DNA of 64,000 nucleotides, taken from NCBI GenBank assembly GCA_946902985.2, contig OX336398.1, forward strand, positions 232,520,556 to 232,584,555, read 5' to 3'. Each line of letters opens with the position of its first letter. The first letter of the stretch is position 1. Source of the DNA: Meconema thalassinum (Eukaryota > Arthropoda > Insecta > Orthoptera > Tettigoniidae). This document shows, piece after piece, positions 10,887-21,759 of the stretch. Both the position numbers and the translations under genes were made by a program. The notes below the pieces were generated by a model. The model did not search any database, had not been told where the DNA came from, and worked only from the letters and a program-made list of their open reading frames with translations.

Positions 10887-11393
10887 AAGGCACGGAGGCT
10901 CTGCCGATTAATTTATGATTGACGGATATAAATCATAATTCATTAATTCAGAGGGACTATGGAAAGGAAATGGTGCTCTGACCTTCGAACAATGAGACTT
11001 GCAAGGCAAGGAGGTAGATTGTTAAGGGTACCGGTGCATTAAACAACCTTCAAAATTTCGATTTTTCAATTTAGATTATTATTTAATGTACCGCCCCACT
11101 CTTCTAGTTCATTTTGATGAAATAATTATTTACATATCTGCAACAGTTTAGAGGTTATGATTTAAAATGCTAGACATTCCATAGGCTATTTAAAGAACTT
11201 TGCGGTATTTTGCGGTTCATTTTCTCAAAACTCCTAAATTATCCATTGTTATACAATGATACTTTTCACTAATGTTCTAAGTCTTAGAGACTATACAACT
11301 GACCAAACTCATGTTCCTAAGGTTGATAATTATTGGGATAAAAATGATTTACATCCCAAAAATTGACCAATATATGCAATTTTTAAGTAACAA
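10887..11393. other. No recognisable feature
   Basis: AT-rich sequence with no gene or repeat copy that I can place. Confidence 0.45.
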
Positions 11394-13702
11394 ATTATAT
11401 ATATAAAAATCAATTTTACATGATAGTTTGTCTGTCTGTGGGTATGTATGTCTCCTATGCGTTCATATACCATTCGTCCGATTGCGATGAAACTTGGGTG
11501 AGATGTTGAGTACACTCCAAGGAAGGTTTCTGACTTAGTAAATCCATTTTACAATAGGTAGCGCACGCGTAGATTCAACAAATGAGCGACGAAGCGCGAA
11601 GCATTTCAACAAAGTCCCGTATGTGTTCATATACCAATCGTCCGATAGCGATGAAACTTGGGTGAGATGTTGTGTACACTTACGTGAAGGTTTCAAAATT
11701 AGTGAATACATTTCACAGTAGATAGCGCACGAGTAGATTCAACAAATGAGCGACGACACGCCAAGCGTTTCAACAAAGTCCCGTATGCATTCATATACCA
11801 TTCGTCCGATAGCTATGAAACTTGCGTAAAATGTTGTGTACACTGCAGGGAAATTTTCTGGCTTAGTACATCCACTTAACAATAGTAAGCGCACGAGTAG
11901 ATTCAACAAATGAGCTACGACGCGCGAAGCATTTCAACAAAGTCACGTTTGCGTTCATATACCATTCATCCGATAGCGAGGAAACTAGGCTGAGATTTTG
12001 TGTGCACTCCAGGGAAGGTTTCTAGCTTAGTAAATCCCTTTAAAAATAGGTAGAGCACGAGTAGAATCAACAAATGAGCAACGGCGCGAGAAGCGTTTCA
12101 ACAAAGTGCCATATAATGTCATATACCATTCATCCGATAGCGATGAAACTTGGGTGAGATGCTGTGTACACTCCAGGGAAGGTTTCTGGCTTAGTACATA
12201 CATTTTACAATATGTATCGCACCAGTAGATTCAACAAATGAGCGATGACACGCGATGCGTTTCAACAAAGTCCCGTATAAAGTCATATACCAGTCGTCTG
12301 ATAGTGATAAATGTTAGGTGAATTGTTGTGTACACTCCAGGAAAGGTTTCTGGCTAAGTAAATCCATTTTACAATACGAAGCGCACGTTTATATTCAACA
12401 AATGAGTGACTACGCGCGAAGCGTTTCGACAACGTCCCGTATACGTTCACATACCATTCATCCGATTGCGATGAAACTTGGGTGAGATGTTGTGTACACT
12501 CCAGGGAAGGTTTCTGGCTGAGTACATCCATATTACAATATGTAGCGCAAGAGTAGATCAACAAATGAGCGACGACACGCGAAGCGTTTCAACCAAGTCC
12601 CGTATGCATTCATGTACCATTCGTCCGTAGCTATGAAACTTGGGTGAGATGTTGTGTACACGTCATGGAAAATTTCTGGCTTAGTAAATCCACTATACAA
12701 TAGGCAGCGCACAAGTTGATTCAACAAATGAGGGACGACGCGCGAAGCGTTTCAGCAAAGTCCCGTATAAGGTCATATACCATTCTGCTGTTAGCGGTGA
12801 AACTTGGGTGAAATATGGTGGACACTCCAAGGAAGGTTTCTGGCTTAGTAAATACATTTCACAGTAGGTAGCACACGAGTAGATTCGACAAATGAACGAC
12901 GACATGCGGAGCGTTTCAATACAGTCCCCTATGTCTTCATATCCCATTAGTCCGATAGCGATGAAACTTGGGTGAGATGTTGTGGACACTTACGTGACGG
13001 TTTGTAACTTAGTAAATACATTTTACAGTAGGTAGCGCACGAGTAGATTCAACAAATGAGTGACGGAGCGCGAATCGTTTAAACAAAATCAGGTATGCGT
13101 TCATATACTATTCATCCGATTGCGATGAAACATTGATCAGTTATTGTGTACCCGCCAGGGAAGGGGACTTAGTAAATCCATTTCACAATAAGTAGCGCAA
13201 GAGTAGATGCAACAAATGGGTGACGACGCGCGAAGCGTTTCAACAAAATCCCCTATTGCATTCATATAACATTCTTCGATTGCGATGAAACCTTGATGAG
13301 TTATTGTGTACACGCCAGGGAAGGGCTTCGACTCAGTAATACATTTCTCAATAGGTAGCGCACGAATCGTTAAAACAAAACCCCGTATACGTGCATATAC
13401 AATTCATCCGATTGCGATGAATCATTGATGAGTTATTGTGTACACGCCAGGGAAGGGTTTCGACTTAGTAAATCCATTTCACAACAGGTAGCGTACGAGT
13501 AGATTCAACAAATGAGTGACAGCGATGAAACTTTTGAAAGTTGTTGTGCACGCTTCCACGAATGGTTCTAAATTAGAAAATCCATTTTACGATAGCTTAG
13601 AGGCAGTTAACATGTTGTGTATCCAAAAGCACTTCAAGAAACAGAATTTCAACGCCAACACTTTCTTTGATTGGCATTGCAACGCATGCCGGGTACAGCT
13701 TG
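11394..13702 (+). mobile_element. Tandem-array element K with Helitron-like 3' tip
   Basis: About 13 head-to-tail units of roughly 160-168 bp (unit landmarks ATTCGTCCGATWGCGATGAAA at about 11470, 11635, 11798, 11960, 12125, 12290, 12455, 12620, 12780, 12950, 13110, 13270, 13400). Unit text includes AACTTGGGTGAGATGTTGTG, GGTTTCTGGCTTAGTAAATC and AGATTCAACAAATGAGCGAC. A non-repeated tail (13600-13702) ends with a hairpin GGCAT(T)GC/GCATGCC, then CTTG|T, one base from the canonical CTAG|T of Helitrons. It begins at an ATATATATAAAAATCAATTT motif. No coding capacity; the short frames inside just follow the repeat. Confidence 0.7.
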
Positions 13703-13953
13703 TAAATTATAAATACTTATTTTAAACATATAATTCTGGAAGTTGTCAGATTTGTAACTGTAACATTTAACAGTACATTTATAAAATCAGAATACTAATA
13801 TATTGATAAATGGTCCAGCTATGAATAAAAGACTGAGCACCGATATGCAAACAGCCGCCAATTTGAATAATTAATTAGAGAGTTTGATAATGCTAAAATC
13901 AATTCTGAGATGTGTGTCATCTAGTAAATATATACGATACTTTATTTATAATG

Positions 13954-14327
13954 TTTTTTTTTTTTTTTTTTTTTTTTGTTTTTTTTTTTGGCGTATGGCT
14001 TTTAGTGCCGGGAGTGTCCGAGGACATGTTCGGCTCGCCAGTTTTTGTAGCTGCTTCGAGACGGACACCCAATGGGTGAGCTACAAGTACCGTTGGGGAG
14101 GGAGGGAGGGAGGGAAGTTGGAATGTAAGGACGAGGATTTGGAAGGTAGCGGCTGTGGCCTATAGTTAGGGACCAACCCCGGCATTTGCCTGGAAGGAAG
14201 ATGGGAAACCACAGAAGACCATCTTCAAGGTTGCCGGCGGGGGGATTCGAACCTCCTCGCCTCCCGGATGTGAGCGACTGCCATCAGTCATACCGTAACC
14301 ACCACGGCTAACTCACCCGGTAATGTT
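13954..14327 (-). repeat. SINE S3
   Basis: The minus-strand tRNA-like head is at the right edge (GTTAGCCGTGGTGGTTACGG, box B GGTTCGAATCC). The body has CAACCTTGAAGATGGTCTTC. The terminal 110 bp are shared with S4 (CGAACATGTCCTCGGACACT, ending at GCCATACGCC), followed by an A run that reads as T at 13954-13990. Confidence 0.85.
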
Positions 14328-14424
14328 TCATTGCTGTACATAGGCAATATTAGGAGCTGAGAGAAACATTATTTAAAATGTCAAACTTTGAAGGTAGTTT
14401 ACTCAACCGGTCCCCTTAAGTCTC

Positions 14425-14855
14425 GATTACCTCAATACCGTCGTGGGCGGAGGGAAATCGACATGCCAGGTGAGAGAGGAGCTCGTTGTAAGTTGGTGGG
14501 GTTCCACGATCCTCGGGTGTAATTGGCTACAACAAATGCGGTAGGGAAATGGAGTTAGCGTCCGATCGCTGGAGAAGTAACAAAATTGTCAGCAGCAAAG
14601 CAAAAAAGAAGAAGATAACTACGATAGAGACATGAGGAAACGAAACTAAGGGGAGAGGAGAAAAAAAAGTGAGCCCATTACGTGGACAGTGAACAAACAC
14701 GAGGCCATTCTGCTGCCAGGTTATGGCGATAAAATGGAAGCAGCTCTGCGTGACCAACCTCTGTTATGTTCCCCTAAGATAACAACTGGGATTTGGCTGA
14801 GGGAGCGGTACTACACAACAACCACTGGTCTAATAATAATAATAATAATAATATA
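14425..14855. repeat. Dispersed repeat G, copy 1, with AAT tail
   Basis: Shares GAACAAACACGAGGCCATTC, ATGGCGATAAAATGG and ATCGTCCGATC-like words with 23030-23310. It ends in an AAT microsatellite (14832-14853). It resembles a noncoding 3' region of a LINE, but no protein motif is visible. Confidence 0.5.
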
Positions 14856-14889
14856 TAGTCTTTTTACAACGTTATGTTTAAAATTACGT

Positions 14890-14956
14890 GAAAATGACCA
14901 TGAAAGTCCGATTCCTTATTGACGATGTAATTAAAATACAATATATATCATATACA
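14890..14956. repeat. Dispersed repeat E, copy 1, left part
   Basis: ATGACCATGAAAGTCCGATT and TTATTGACGATGTAATT match 49851-49890. Interrupted by element D1; continues at 15540. Confidence 0.7.
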
Positions 14957-15539
14957 GATTATTTCAGCAGTATAGATCCCTCCTGCAGCGCTCACAAGCG
15001 ACCGATCGTGACAAATGAGCATTCAAATGAAAGAGAATAGACATTAGCAGTGACTAATTGCACTCTAATTTCATAAATATCTAAAATTTCTTAAAAAAAT
15101 GACTTAAAAATGTACGTTATGTGCGATTTGCAGATACTGTTGCTGTAGGAAGATACGTTCCATAATTATTCACATTTTGGCCGCTGTGACGCCTGTTTCA
15201 TGTCATTTTAACATTCTGAGGTCTCTCCTTTATCATTTTGCATGGATTTCAGAAACAAAGGAATGAGTACTCAAATCGTATAATTTCATAAATATCGATT
15301 AAGCGAGTGTTACAGCTAAGCTGTCAATCAATGGACTCATCACACAAATAATATTAGCAGTGACGAATTGCATTCTAATTTCATAAATATCAATTTTTGT
15401 AAGAAGTGTGCGATTTGCAAATACTGCTGCTGTAGGAAAATACGTGACATCATTGCTGTTCAGTTAGCATTTTGTCCGTAGAAACGCCGGCGAAAGTGTG
15501 GTTTATGAACATGTGAGATTTCTCGCACGTGTCCGCTAG
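14957..15539 (+). mobile_element. Helitron-like non-autonomous element D1
   Basis: Starts ATTATTTCAGCAGTATAGAT and ends with an imperfect hairpin (GTGAGA...TCTCGCAC, 15513-15528) eight bases before CTAG (15536-15539), followed by T. That is the standard Helitron 3' layout, with insertion before T and no target duplication. Copies D2 and D3 lie at 60392-61014 and 61015-61630. No ORF. Its flanks rejoin as repeat E. Confidence 0.7.
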
Positions 15540-15830
15540 TTATACTTTAATATCGTACCGGTTTGTCACACTGTTACCTTCTCGGCGTAATTTAGGACAT
15601 GAAAAGGTGCAAGAACATAATAATTAATATAAATTTGCCATAACAAATGATGTTATCAAGAATTTTAAAACTATTCTTCGTCCAAAAGCTCACGTCTTTT
15701 TTTTCTTTTTAAGCAGTTCTGTTACAAAATGTGTTAACTAAGGAAAACATGAAAAATATAAGTAAGTCTTGATAAAATAGCGTGCAATAGAGGAAATGTG
15801 GATGTTAAACTATATCTGTGGAAATAGCAA
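15540..15830. repeat. Dispersed repeat E, copy 1, right part
   Basis: Matches 49925-50215 (TAATTTAGGACATGAAAA, AATATAAATTTGCCATAACA, ATTCTTCGTCCAAA, ATATAAGTAAGTCTTGATAA). Together with 14890-14956 it reconstitutes the uninterrupted second copy. Confidence 0.75.
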
Positions 15831-16009
15831 CATTACCTTTCTGTAAGTTCTTCACCGTCCATTCTTTGAATATGCGCATAACATTTTAATCGTCTTCTTT
15901 CTAATACAGTGTCTGCTAACTCGTGACACCACCACACTCCCGCTATGCACACTGGACCAAATTTTTTCCTTCTTGATTTTTTTTTTTAATTTTTAGTTAG
16001 TGTTCTGTC

Positions 16010-16440
16010 TATTATTATTCATTCATTTTGTATAGGCCATCTATGGACCGCGTCATTCCAACTGTCTCCTACAGGCTTTCATGTTTGCTTAGTACGTCTG
16101 GATTCGTTCTCGGTGGTTTTTCTTCCGGTCCTGGCTCTAAATCTTTCCCGTTTCTAGCTTCGGTTTTTCTTGGAAACCTTTGCAAGCTTGACGTTTTCTT
16201 TTGAGTGGGGCGCGCTCCTGAATGTCTGTTGGTGTAATCCCCACTTATTTCAGATCTTTGTCCAGTTCAATGAATCAGGCCCATTTTGTTTTCCTCTCAT
16301 GAAAGTAAGTTATGTCGCGGATGGTCAGTCTCGCTGGGCTCATTCGTATCACATGTCCAAAAAATGTTATCCTTCTCTTCCGGATGACATCACTTATCTT
16401 CTTAATTATTTACATTTTATGGCCTTCATAAAACCACTTT
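16010..16440 (-). pseudogene. LINE X C-terminal region, copy 3
   Basis: The minus strand shows the diagnostic 3' untranslated word GACGCGGTCCATAGATGG (compare GTGGACCACGTTA elsewhere) and, near 16330-16410, the degenerate HMIR/MSPARLTIRD-type start of the C-terminal segment. Frameshifts interrupt every frame. 5'-truncated. Confidence 0.6.
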
Positions 16441-16607
16441 AGTCCACTGTACACAAAGTACTTCTTTAATCTATGGGAAATTGTGGAATCACGCTCCCTA
16501 TTCTTCGCTTGTTATGTGCTTCGTTTATCTTGGAGTTTCGTAATTTTAACTGTTTTGTTTTTCGAAATCCTCAATAGTAACTTGTAATTCAATCATTTCT
16601 TTCTTCT

Positions 16608-17228
16608 TGTTTGAGTCTTCAATACTGGTTTGATACAGCACTTTATGCTTCCCAGTCCTGAGCTAATCGTTTCATCTCTACATAACTACCGCATCTTAAA
16701 TCCGAGGCAATCTGTTTAACATACAGCACTCTAAACCTTGGTGCACCCCTACAGTTCTTGCCCTTGACCTTTCCTTATATAACTAAGTTTGCTATTTAAG
16801 GGTGTCTTAGTACATGACATACAACCTAACTCTTCTCGTCATTAGCAGTCACCAGAGACCTCTCTCCTCTCTCACTCGTCGTAATACCTCTTCATTAATT
16901 GTTATTCTATTTACCCAATCTGATCTTCTTCATTCTCCTGTAACACCACATTTCAAACGCTTCTATTCTCCTCTTTTCAGCTGCTCCAACAGTCCAAGTT
17001 TCACTTCCATAGAGCGCCACACTCCAGAGAAAGACTTTCATAAATTACTTCCTAATATCTAAATCTATATTCGTTGACAACAGATTTATTTTCTGTAGAA
17101 GTGCTTTTATTTCCTGAGCCAACCTACTTGTTTATATCTTCTTTGCTTCGTCCATCACTGGTTAATTTGCTATCTAAGTAACAGAAGTCTCCTACTGACT
17201 TAAGTTTTCACCTGCCAATTTGACGTCA
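16608..17228 (-). pseudogene. LINE W reverse transcriptase end, copy 1
   Basis: Collinear with 24826-25515 and 36113-36800. The minus strand would encode the GSETWT...RIEAFEMWCYRRM-type C-terminal block, visible intact at 25109-25333, but here frames are broken. The left end (LINE 3' side) begins at TTGAGTCTTCAATACTGG, the same 3' terminus as the other copies. 5'-truncated at 17228. Confidence 0.75.
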
Positions 17229-17235
17229 ATAAAAC

Positions 17236-17390
17236 CTTTTTAACCCTGTGGGGCTGCAGCCCATTAAGGCCCTAGGCTTACCAAGCAACCGCTGCCCAGC
17301 TGTTTGGCCTGCAGATTATGGAGTGACGTGGTTAGTGCGTCGGGTCCCCTCGGCCGTTAATCTTGGTCTTCGTGACCGGGTTTGACGACA
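17236..17390 (-). repeat. SINE S6, 3' part only
   Basis: Minus-strand match to the distal two thirds of 50394-50672 (GGCCTGCAGATTATGGAGTG, GTCCCCTCGGCCGTTAATC, TACCAAGCAACCGCTGCCC). The tRNA-like head is missing. It abuts LINE W. Confidence 0.7.
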
Positions 17391-17504
17391 ATAGGGGTTT
17401 TGCCTGTGTTCCATTATTTTTGTTTTGCATGTATTCCTTGCATAATACTAACTGACTTTCAATGTTTCAATTATTGTCCGGCTGATTCTATTTTCCGATG
17501 TCTT

Positions 17505-18062
17505 GCTTAAATTTAACGAATGTTGGTTGGTTCCTCAGTTTCAGGTAATCTGTGCTCAATTTAGGGGCTGCGACAACGCGGTGATGTAGCCCGTTTACTT
17601 TGGGTGTGTGTAGAATCTGTCTGATTACCGCTGTTAATTGTGATGGCTGTATTAGTGTGTATTATTCTTTTTTTAATTCAAGTAAGGACTGCCTAGGCCT
17701 ACATTCGATTATTCAAGTAGTTCCAACTTCTGCCGTTAAACACCACCGTCAACGACCAACAAGTTCTGCACTTTGTTTCTAGATGCCACCACAGTCGGCT
17801 CGTGGTGACGGACGTTGAAACCTAACAGCGTTATTCAAAGATAACCTATAATTTAGCTTCACACCAGTGTAATTAGTGGAAGGTTCTTTATCATGCCATA
17901 AATCTATGACATGGGACCGCCGGCTTTACTTCCCCTCCGAGGGAAGGCATACTGAGGGATTTTAATGCACTTAAAAATCCGACTACTTCGGTCGGGTTTG
18001 AACCAACGACCTTGGTCATAGAAGTTGAGCATGCTACCGACTACGCCACCGAAGCCGCTCAA
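17505..18062 (-). repeat. SINE S5 (S4-type head, different tail), copy 1
   Basis: The minus-strand head is at the right edge (TGGCGTAGTCGGTAGCATGC, box B GGTTCAAACCCG), with an S4-like body (GTAAAGCCGGCGGTCCC, TTATGGCATG). The 3' part differs from S4: it runs through GGGCTACATCACCGCG and ends CTGAGGAACCAACCAACA. The same composite is at 34936-35455. Confidence 0.75.
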
Positions 18063-18631
18063 ACTATGCAAAGCTCTGGGAAGGTAGAAATTAATAGGAC
18101 ACGACAGATTCCCAGTGTAATTCATTTCATTTATCATTACCTCCTCTCATATAGGTCAGGAAGGGCATGCGGCTGCATAATCTATCTGCCACGTAGAAAC
18201 TGACACAACTAATACCCATCCCCATTGATACGGTAATCATAACGGGTGGACACACATTATGTGATTGACGGTGTTTTAGGTCCTGTGTTGTACAATGCGT
18301 TAAGTAGAATGGAGAGAATTAAAATGATAGCCCGTGTCGTAAAGTTGGAACTTGTGCACTATAAACTTAAGGTGCCGGCCACCATTAAATCTGGAAAATG
18401 TTCTATAGGAATAGTTAATGTGGCTTTGATACAGGAGATGAACATTTTATCGCTAGAGGGTGTTATTGCATTTTGCTTCAGCAGTTGCGTTTGTGGCAGG
18501 TTTTGCCGCTCAGTTCGAAACATGGAGTTGTGGTCATTCCAGTGGTGATCCAGGAATAAGGCATATTATACAAACCGAAACCTTAATTGGGGCTTACGGA
18601 CCAGACCGCCTTGCTTGTAGTACAATCAGAG
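18063..18631. other. Mostly unassigned sequence
   Basis: A short GTCAGGAAGGGCATGCGGC word at 18155 resembles the 3' end of RTE-type LINEs, but the remainder shows nothing I can name. The frames 18246-18548 and 18460-18651 are not supported by any motif. Confidence 0.35.
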
Positions 18632-19030
18632 ACTTTCGCCCAGGCGGCTAACCAAGTACCGGCCATTAGTTTCGTCCAGAACGTCGGCTAATCAAGTAAT
18701 AACCAATGGTTTAGCCCAGTCCGTCGTCTAGCCAAGCAATGACGAATGGTTTCGCCCAGACCGTCGTCTAACCAAGCGATGACCAATGGTTTAGCCCAGT
18801 CCATCGTCTAACCAAGCAATGACCAATGGTTTAGCCCAGTCCGTCGTCTAACCAAGCAATGACGAATGGATTCGCCCAGACCGTCGTCTAACCAAGTAAT
18901 GACCAATTGTTTCGCACAGACCGTCGTCTGACCAAGCATTGATCAAATGTTTTGTTCAGACCGTCTTCAATCCAAGCAATGACGAATGGTTTCGTCCAGA
19001 CCGTCGTCAAACGAAGCAATGACCAATAGT
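18632..19030. repeat. 40-bp minisatellite
   Basis: About ten imperfect head-to-tail units of 40 bp, for example AAGCAATGACCAATGG followed by TTTAGCCCAGTCCGTCGTC. Units drift at both ends of the array. No frame is conserved across it. Confidence 0.9.
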
Positions 19031-19179
19031 ATTAACTCACGCAACTCTGATAGAATCACTATTTTTCATCCAGTCAGTTGCTAAAATTGTTACAGGGTAG
19101 TGCGGTGAAGTGAGGTTGGCAGCATTGCCTGATACCAGAGTTATCCAACATGGCGACCTGTTTTATCGTCATTACTGCA

Positions 19180-19415
19180 GTCTGGCTGCGTGGCTCAGGG
19201 GTAACGTTCTCGCTTGCTAAGCCCCAGGTTGCAGGTTCAAAAGCTGGCGGAGTCACCTGGCATTAGAGGGTGCGCAAATGCGAGGGAGCCGTGTCAGTAC
19301 ATTTATTGGCACGTTAAAGATCCCCTTCGGGGCAAAATTCCGGCACCCCAGCGTCTCTAAAAGCCAGAGTAGTTAAAAGGGACGTAAAACCAATAACATT
19401 ATTATTATCATTACT
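19180..19415 (+). repeat. SINE S7
   Basis: tRNA-like head (CGTGGCTCAGGGGTAACG, box B-like GCAGGTTCAAAAGC). The body has GTACATTTATTGGCACG and AAGATCCCCTTCGGGGC, and the tail reads ACGTAAAACCAATAACATT then ATT repeats. Single copy in this window. Confidence 0.75.
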
Positions 19416-19589
19416 GCAAAGTGAAAATGTTCATAATTTCCTTATTAAAGAGTGAATGTGTTGCTAGCCCCAATAACATGGCGGCACATGACTAGTTTCA
19501 GAGCGATAATAGCAAAATGATCTGATTATTGAAACAATACCCCAGAGCCGATAAATTGAGTTGAAGTGGCTCAATGGTATTACTACTAG

Positions 19590-19990
19590 CCTATTTATTT
19601 AGCGTATGGATTTTAGTGCCGGGAGTGTCCGAGGAAGTGTGCGGCTCGCCAGAGGTTGTAGCTGCTTCAATGCGGACACCCATGGGGTGAGCTACAAGTT
19701 CCGTTCAATTTCAAGTAGTTGCAACTTTCACTACCAGATGTCACTGACACATACTTTTGAACATTGGAACTTTGACAGAGCGTATCAACGAAATTTAACC
19801 TACAAATTAAACTTCACACAAGTTTAATTAGTGAATGGATCTTTCACATGCCATAAATCTATGATATGTGACTGCCAGCTTTACTTCCTCTCCGAAGGAT
19901 TTTAACACTCTAAAAAAATCCGACGAATTCAACCGGATTTGAAACCACGATGTTGGGAACAGCAGCTCAGCATGCTACCGACTACTACTA
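19590..19990 (-). repeat. SINE S4, minus-strand copy
   Basis: The tail end is at the left (AGCGTATGGATTTTAGTGCC, GAGTGTCCGAGG, GCGGACACCCATGG) preceded by TATTTATTT. The body includes CATAAATCTATGATATG. A degenerate tRNA-like head near 19925-19985 has lost most of box B (GGATTTGAAACC). Diverged relative of 7142-7625. Confidence 0.8.
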
Positions 19991-20850
19991 GTAGGCCTAG
20001 TAATTATTCTGAACACTCGAGGCTAATAGCTTCTGATTTCTTTAGGTAACGGTTGTCTTATAAATAAAACTTTTCAGTCTGTCAACATAAATTGTTGTGC
20101 CCAATTGCATTAGGAGGGAAACCAGTATTTATATGCCCTTACCTGGAAAACACAACATAAGATAGGCCTATCCCTCCCTATATTATTCTGCTAAGGTCCC
20201 ATTCCAGTTTTGTACCGAAAATAAGGTCCCATTAACACCAACCTACACATATGGGGTACCTACAGCTTCAGCATAACCCAATGCGTACGCGAAACGCACT
20301 CACTCACTCTTTAAATGCCTCACAGTTAAATAAATACCTTAAAACATGTATATTTACAATGAGATAATGAAAGAATGCAACACGGTAACCATGGTAACAG
20401 AATCTCACAGGTCCATCTATTTCTGTAAGACGCAATGCAATTCCAATTATTACATTACTGTGAAAGTTTCCAGACGGTTATAAGGTTGTCACTGAACCAA
20501 ATTAAGCTGTAAAATCCATCAATACATACAGTATAATGTGCTTAAGGGGGTCAAGGGGCACTCTAGAATTTATTCACGCAATTTTCACGTGTGAGTGTGG
20601 TAAGAAAGGTCATTTTCGCCCGACTATAAAGGGTCTCCGAAAACCACATTTAAAGGCCCTTAAATTACCAGTGTCTGTGATATTCCCAGAAAACTAACTT
20701 CACCCTGATATACCTATGAAGGAATGACAAACCCCAAACCACTGCACCAGTAGCTGAATTGATAAAGTCTGATTATTCATACCAAGGATAAATCAGTCAC
20801 AGCATTCATGATTGAGATTTTGCTATGTGTACTCTTTACAACTAGAATAT
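19991..20850. other. Unassigned body upstream of a Helitron tip
   Basis: No ORF or repeat match. At least the distal part probably belongs to the element whose 3' tip lies at 20851-20881, but I cannot place its 5' end. Confidence 0.35.
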
Positions 20851-20881
20851 TCGCGGGCGAAGCCGCGACGGGTAATGCTAG
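20851..20881 (+). mobile_element. Helitron-type 3' terminus (element M)
   Basis: A perfect 6-bp stem TCGCGG/CCGCGA (20851-20856 with 20863-20868, loop GCGAAG), nine bases, then CTAG at 20878-20881 followed by T. This matches the known Helitron 3' end structure. The element is non-autonomous as far as can be seen. Confidence 0.75.
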
Positions 20882-21022
20882 TTTATCATAAAATAACACG
20901 CTTTTATGAAATACTATGGGGTTGTTAAAATGTTCCGAACATCAAACATCCATCTTCAGATCCTGTTCAATGAAGCTTATTTAATTACGAAGTTTATGAA
21001 TTACGTCATGCACCCTATATAC

Positions 21023-21732
21023 CAGGGCCAACCACACAGCGCTCCGGCCGCGCTCTAAGCCAGTGCTCCGAGTGCTTTGGTGGAAGGTAGTGGTGGAAGG
21101 AGCTTGGCTGGTTGAGCGCGCGGTCTGCTCGCTGCGCTGAAGAGAGCAATGTTTGGCTCAATGTACATTTGTGAGCGTTTCTTTTCGGTTCTTATGCTTG
21201 CCAAAAGTAAACATCGTGCAACGATGAGCGATATAAACTTGAGCAATTGTTTACGAATAGCTGTGTCCAGAAATAGTGTACCCAAATTGGAGAAGATTGT
21301 TTCCCCCAAAACTAAAAGCTCGTAAAAACGACGGAGCAAAGGTCTCTCAAGGTCTGTACTATTTGTTCATATTGGTAAAATGTTGTTGAATTTTCCTCTC
21401 TAATATGTTCACATTTCAGTTTGGAATAAATCACAATATTCTTTACTTAACACTTGCGTTCGTTTCCTGCACATTCCATACATCAGAGTGCCATTCGATT
21501 TGTATATGCGGTATATTCTTTTATGGCAAAACAGCCCTATCAATATGATGTCAGCAAAGCCACAAAAGCCGTCGAAAGCACGACTATACGTACCGTACGT
21601 ATCTAGTCAGCGCGGTCCGAACATCGTCCGTCTGTCTCAGGTCTCCTCGCTGCCACAGTGTAGTGGTGGTAGGGGCAGGAGAGCTAGTCTGACTGCCCAG
21701 TTCTCCCCGAGCGCAATGACTGGATGGCCCTG
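21023..21732 (+). mobile_element. hAT element, internally deleted, with 8-bp target duplication
   Basis: Ends CAGGGCCAACC and GGATGGCCCTG are inverted copies, and both sides carry the same 8 bp, CTATATAC (21015-21022 and 21733-21740). That is the length expected of a hAT insertion. The only coding remnant is the transposase C-terminus at 21149-21325. The 710 bp total length means most of the gene is gone. The perfect flanking duplication suggests a fairly recent insertion. Confidence 0.9.
21149..21325 (+). pseudogene. hAT transposase C-terminal (dimerisation) remnant
   Basis: About 58 codons in one frame ending at TAA (21323-21325). They show GSMYICERFFSVLMLAKSKH and then RATMSDINLSNCLRIAVS, the end of the hAT dimerisation region of the SCAND3/GTF2IRD2-like group. 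The catalytic RNase H-like domain is absent. It sits inside the short hAT at 21023-21732, so it is a leftover rather than a gene. Confidence 0.8.
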
Positions 21733-21759
21733 CTATATACGACGGCTGTTTATCAAGTA

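Noticed and set aside
11394..13702. CRISPR-like or centromeric array
   Set aside because: Units are contiguous, only about 13 in number, and end in a transposon-like tip.
18632..19030. CRISPR-like regular repeat
   Set aside because: The 40-bp units are contiguous with no unique spacers; it is a minisatellite.
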